In this document: positions 5,362-6,077 of the stretch, in pieces
Position numbering within the stretch: the first letter of the stretch is position 1
Layout of the letters: every line of letters begins with the position of its first letter
NCBI GenBank assembly: GCA_037446035.1
Contig: JBBIJJ010000214.1
Coordinates: 1 to 6,077, forward strand
Direction: 5' to 3'
Origin: DSNY01 sp037446035
Lineage (GTDB): Bacteria; Pseudomonadota; Gammaproteobacteria; Burkholderiales; Burkholderiaceae_F
DNA length: 6,077 bases
Position numbers and translations under genes: made by a program
The notes under the pieces: model-generated
The model's input: the letters and a program-made list of their open reading frames with translations, nothing else
Database searches by the model: none
Told to the model about the DNA's origin: nothing

Positions 5362-6002
5362 CAGCCGTCTTCCTTCGCGAGCAGCGCGTGACGGATGTTC
5401 AGAAAACGCGCATCGCCGAGACGCCAGGCGACCTCTTCCGCAGGGCGGCCGCTCTCGTAGGCGTCGAGGGCGAGCGCGGCGGCGTTCAGCCGCTGCGGCG
5501 GCGGCGCGGTGCGCGCGCGCGGCGCGTAGCCCCAGGCCGTGAGTTCGTCGACTGCGGCGGCGACCGCGGGCGCGAGCTGCGCGCGCACCGTATCGCTCAA
5601 GCTGCCGCCGAAGTCCGTCAGGCGCTCGGGCTGTACGCCGATCAGCGTCAGCACCGGCGGGAAACGTCCCTGCAGGTCGGCGATCGCGAGCAGTTCGTGG
5701 AAGCTCTGCTGGTGCAGGCTCATCTTCGAGCCGCCCCACGCCGGCACCTCGCGGTCGCGCAGCACGCGCAGCGCGCCGGGCGCGAGCCCGAAGTCGATCG
5801 CGTCGAACACCAGGACCCGGCGCGCGGCGATGACCGGCTCGAGAAGATTCAGCCCCTGCGTGCCGCCGTCCGCCAGCAGCACGCCGGGCGGCACGTCGTA
5901 CGCCTCGTACAGCGCCTCGACCGCGCGCACCCCGAAGCCTTCGTCGGCCCACAGCACGTTGCCGATGCCGAGCACGAGAACGTCGGTCGCCGCATCGTCC
6001 AT
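5361..6002 (-). CDS. hupD: HupD, [NiFe]-hydrogenase maturation endoprotease (HoxM/HyaD/HybD family)
   Basis: This 213-residue protein is the peptidase that removes the C-terminal peptide of the hydrogenase large subunit after nickel has been inserted, the last cytoplasmic step before the subunits join. The N-terminus has the family signature GIGNVLWADEGFG (about residues 12-24). The three nickel-sensing residues known from E. coli HybD (Glu16, Asp62, His93) are matched by Glu21, Asp67 in FDAID, and His97 in MSLHQQ. The DGGTQG turn (45-50) is also typical. The ATG at 6002 is chosen over an in-frame GTG at 6065 because the family signature starts a few residues later and AGGGTGG lies about 7 bases upstream. 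The C-terminal 50 or so residues are longer than in the 164-residue HybD but resemble hup/hox-type members. The stop overlaps the hupF start as TGATG. The identification is secure. Confidence 0.96.
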   Translation of the reverse strand: MDDAATDVLVLGIGNVLWADEGFGVRAVEALYEAYDVPPGVLLADGGTQGLNLLEPVIAARRVLVFDAIDFGLAPGALRVLRDREVPAWGGSKMSLHQQSFHELLAIADLQGRFPPVLTLIGVQPERLTDFGGSLSDTVRAQLAPAVAAAVDELTAWGYAPRARTAPPPQRLNAAALALDAYESGRPAEEVAWRLGDARFLNIRHALLAKEDG

Positions 6003-6026
6003 CGAAGTACCACCCTGGAATTCGAC

Positions 6027-6056
6027 CGCTGTTACGCAGCGCGTAACAGCGTTACA
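6027..6056. promoter_or_regulatory. Palindromic element upstream of hupD (operator or mRNA hairpin)
   Basis: The arms CGCTGTTACGC (6027-6037) and GCGTAACAGCG (6041-6051) are perfect 11-bp reverse complements around AGC. A third half-site, GTTAC at 6051-6055, can pair instead with GTAAC (6042-6046), so two mutually exclusive hairpins are possible. The centre lies about 37 bases before the hupD ATG. The GTTAC core is AT-richer than its surroundings, which argues for selection. It could be a repressor or activator operator, or an intercistronic hairpin stabilising the mRNA of the structural genes that presumably lie upstream. No -35/-10 or sigma-54 promoter pair is evident in the 75 bases available. 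Confidence 0.55.
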
Positions 6057-6077
6057 TGCGCGCACGTTAAAGCGCGC

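Noticed and set aside
4313..5542. Plus-strand open frame opposite hupG and hupF
   Set aside because: It is an antisense shadow of identified genes with low-complexity Arg/Ala/Ser composition.
6058..6077. GCGCGC repeats flanking ACGTTAAA at the right edge
   Set aside because: The arms are low-complexity GC alternation, common throughout this DNA, and the element runs to the window edge so it cannot be judged.

Overview
The window is a compact gene cluster for maturation of an uptake [NiFe]-hydrogenase. It is very GC-rich, and every confidently identified gene lies on the minus strand, so transcription runs from the right edge towards the left. In that order the genes are hupD (endoprotease), hupF (HypC-like chaperone), hupG (thioredoxin-fold chaperone), hupH, hupI (rubredoxin), hupJ (HybE family), a possible 20-residue mini-gene, hupK (degenerate large-subunit paralogue), hypA and hypB (nickel insertion). 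The order matches the hupDFGHIJK-hypAB block (hoxMLOQRTV-hypAB in the Cupriavidus nomenclature) of aerobic or microaerobic H2-oxidising proteobacteria. The base composition and this order suggest a beta- or alphaproteobacterium, with beta favoured; the species cannot be named from this window.

Layout. Positions 6003-6077 are non-coding or leader sequence upstream of hupD and carry a perfect 11-bp inverted repeat. Positions 5361-6002 are hupD. Positions 365-5361 hold an almost gap-free chain of genes: most neighbours overlap by 1 to 8 bases and the only gaps are 11 bases (hupG-hupH) and 14 bases (hypA-hypB). Positions 1-364, downstream of hypB, hold no gene I can identify. The expected next genes (hypF, or hupR/hypCDE) are not recognisable there. 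The structural genes hupS and hupL are not in the window and presumably lie beyond the right edge.

How the genes work together. HupG (with HyaE-type chaperones) and HupH act mainly on the small subunit. HupI rubredoxin and HupJ support Fe-S cluster or subunit assembly in the presence of oxygen. HupF and HupK handle the large subunit or its Fe(CN)2CO precursor. HypA and HypB deliver nickel. HupD then cleaves the large-subunit C-terminal peptide. These roles rest on family knowledge, because only the coding sequences are visible here.

The system itself is known. The points most worth checking are the mini-ORF between hupJ and hupK, a REP-like hairpin that appears to have inserted in frame into hupF, the palindrome upstream of hupD, and the long His-rich nickel-binding region of HypB.
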